Positions 16,307 to 17,755 of a stretch of 17,755 nucleotides of DNA are shown here, piece by piece (within the stretch, counting starts at the first letter, position 1; each line of letters begins with the position of its first letter). The stretch is taken from positions 1 through 17,755 of the forward strand of contig CAZKAI010000089.1 of NCBI GenBank assembly GCA_964550565.1. The letters are read 5' to 3'. The notes beneath the pieces were generated by a model, which had not been told where the DNA came from, did not search any database, and saw only the letters and a list, made by a program, of their open reading frames with translations. Origin of the DNA: Anaeroglomus sp964550565 (GTDB lineage Bacteria; Planctomycetota; Phycisphaerae; Sedimentisphaerales; Anaerohalosphaeraceae). A program made the position numbers and the translations under genes.

Positions 16307-17755
16307 TTAATCTCCGGCGACCATCTGAACTGTTTTATTTTCTCTTGTCTGATGGGATTGAATCGCTGAAGCCGGTGTTTTGGACTGGCATTCTGAAAAA
16401 TAATCTTTGCGGGTAATCCAGGACAGCAAGTCTGGATTGTTCTGCACTATCTGACGGTGATGGATTTTGCCTTTCTGGTAAGCTTCCCAGACCGCCGACA
16501 CCACGGGGTTGGGCAGTTTGCCCGCATTGCGAATCTCGGTAAATGAATCGGAAATTCCCTGATTGAACATGCGGGCACAGAAATAATCCACCGTCAGCCT
16601 GTCTTTAGAGATGCAGTGGCGAACCATCGCCCTGGGATGATAGAACGCCTTACAGCCTTTCTGTTTGATGGCACGGGACAGGCCGGTTTCGCCATCCCCG
16701 CGGAGATCCAGCAGTTCTTTGGGCATGGAATCCGGGCGGAAACCGCCGCATTCGAATAAAACATCTTTGCGAATGGAGAAATTGGCGCCCCAGACATAGA
16801 TGGGGTCAATTTCCCGAATTTGTTCGCCCAGATCAATCAGCGTCAACTGGCCGATGTTATAGCCATAATTGCCAACGGGTTTGACGAATTCTTTTAGCCA
16901 ATCCGGGGGAGTCTGTTCGTATTCAGGCAGAATCTTACCGCCAACCAGAACCGCGCCGGTTGTCTCGAAGGTTTCGGCCACTGATTTCAGCCACAACGGG
17001 TCCACTTTGACATCGTCATCGAGATAACATAAATATTGACCTTTGGCCTCCAGTGCTCCCCGATGGCGGCCGTTATGCAGGCCGGGATTGGGTTCAAATA
17101 CATACCGCAACTGCGGCAGCGATGTCTGCTGATAGGATTCTGCCGCCTGACGCGTGGTATCTGTGGAGCCGTTGTCAACAATGATAATTTCATACGGCCA
17201 GCCGGGATTCTGGAGCGACAACAGAGAATTGAGCACTCGATCCACGGAAGCAGCACGATTGCGCGTAGGGATCACGACAGACAAGCGGGGCCTATCCGAC
17301 GAAGGGGCCACGGACTGGATAGCCATCTGAGATGTCCTTTCCAAATAAAAGAGCAAGTCGCAATAAATGACCTGGCCGGGGAAGACCTTGCGAAGCTCGT
17401 CCAGATTGGTGTAATGAATAATTTTAGAGGTATGACCGGGATTAATCTGTCTGAGAATTCGATCACGGAATGCCTGGGGGGAATAATGGCGGGAGAAGGG
17501 AGCCTTGTACTGGTCATCCCGCCACACCTTCAGGGCGCCATCGTCAAACCGGATTTGACTCTGATCGCAAAGGGAGCTGGTGATATTATGATAAATAGAA
17601 TCGACATAGAGCGGAGTAATCACCACCCTGCCTCCGGGCTTCAAGACACGCTGGCTTTCCTGAATAAAGCGGATGTCAGCGTCGCCTTCAAAACACTCGA
17701 AGGCACATTGCAAGGACATTCCCTGAATCGACCGGTCGGCAAGCTGGGTATTGCC
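16307..17755 (-). CDS. Methyltransferase-glycosyltransferase (GT2) fusion protein, N-terminus cut by the window edge
   Basis: 482 residues are visible, and the frame is open to the window end. An ATG exists at 17719, but the 12 codons before it (GNTQLADRSIQG) continue a class I methyltransferase motif, so the true start is outside. In numbering from that Met, residues 1-125 are the C-terminal half of a methyltransferase: CAFECFEGDADIRFIQESQRVLKPGGRVVI is the type-11 post-motif. RLSVVIPTRNRAASVDRVL (145-163) begins a family 2 glycosyltransferase with the nucleotide-binding VDNGSTD (181-187), the metal-binding DDD in YLDDDVKVD (234-236) and VWGANFSIRKDVLFECGGF acceptor region. GDGETGLSRAI (341-351) probably holds the catalytic base. 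No membrane segment is seen, so it should act in the cytoplasm or at the inner membrane face in surface-glycan assembly. First visible gene of the cassette. Confidence 0.9.
   Translation of the reverse strand, partial: GNTQLADRSIQGMSLQCAFECFEGDADIRFIQESQRVLKPGGRVVITPLYVDSIYHNITSSLCDQSQIRFDDGALKVWRDDQYKAPFSRHYSPQAFRDRILRQINPGHTSKIIHYTNLDELRKVFPGQVIYCDLLFYLERTSQMAIQSVAPSSDRPRLSVVIPTRNRAASVDRVLNSLLSLQNPGWPYEIIIVDNGSTDTTRQAAESYQQTSLPQLRYVFEPNPGLHNGRHRGALEAKGQYLCYLDDDVKVDPLWLKSVAETFETTGAVLVGGKILPEYEQTPPDWLKEFVKPVGNYGYNIGQLTLIDLGEQIREIDPIYVWGANFSIRKDVLFECGGFRPDSMPKELLDLRGDGETGLSRAIKQKGCKAFYHPRAMVRHCISKDRLTVDYFCARMFNQGISDSFTEIRNAGKLPNPVVSAVWEAYQKGKIHHRQIVQNNPDLLSWITRKDYFSECQSKTPASAIQSHQTRENKTVQMVAGD

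Overview
The window looks like a chromosomal contig from an uncultured member of the Planctomycetota, most likely class Phycisphaerae (Sedimentisphaerales-like). This is an inference. It rests on secreted proteins ending in single or paired dockerin-like DxNxDG...W-L segments, a Tat-exported sugar-isomerase-like protein, a pectin lyase, very large secreted repeat or coiled-coil proteins, and long spacers between genes. A run of exactly 100 Ns (1130-1229) marks a scaffold join, so this is probably a metagenome or draft assembly. I see no tRNA, rRNA, CRISPR array, transposase or integrase.

Layout: (1) 1-1600, minus: secreted papain-family (C1) cysteine peptidase fused to a parallel beta-helix repeat domain. 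It is interrupted by the N gap and cut by the left window edge. (2) 1989-3640, plus: a two-gene unit with an ATGA overlap, made of a six-helix membrane protein and a spermidine-synthase-like protein. Together they look like a split form of the 'fused MFS/spermidine synthase' family. (3) 3666-5528, minus: PL11 rhamnogalacturonan lyase. (4) 5800-7938, plus: secreted 14-repeat beta-propeller protein with a dockerin-like tail, followed by competing hairpins ending in a T run. (5) 8103-9662, plus: Tat-exported protein with an L-fucose/L-arabinose-isomerase-like fold, closed by a strong terminator. (6) 9767-14119, minus: a 1450-residue secreted protein with Gly-rich solenoid-like, long helical/coiled-coil and C-terminal dockerin-like parts. 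Its central hydrophobic hairpin between long helices resembles alpha-pore-forming proteins. (7) 14395-17755, minus: a tightly packed three-gene glycan cassette, transcribed as methyltransferase-GT2 fusion (cut by the right edge), perosamine-synthase-like aminotransferase, then small-molecule methyltransferase.

Functional reading: the centre of the window concerns secreted polysaccharide handling (PL11 pectin-backbone cleavage, an exported sugar-binding or isomerase-like protein) and large extracellular proteins. The right end concerns making and attaching a modified, probably N-methylated, 4-amino-4,6-dideoxyhexose in a surface glycan. The strongest candidates for something undescribed are the 1450-residue protein, the split and possibly exported spermidine-synthase-like pair, and the alternative hairpins between the propeller and isomerase-like genes.
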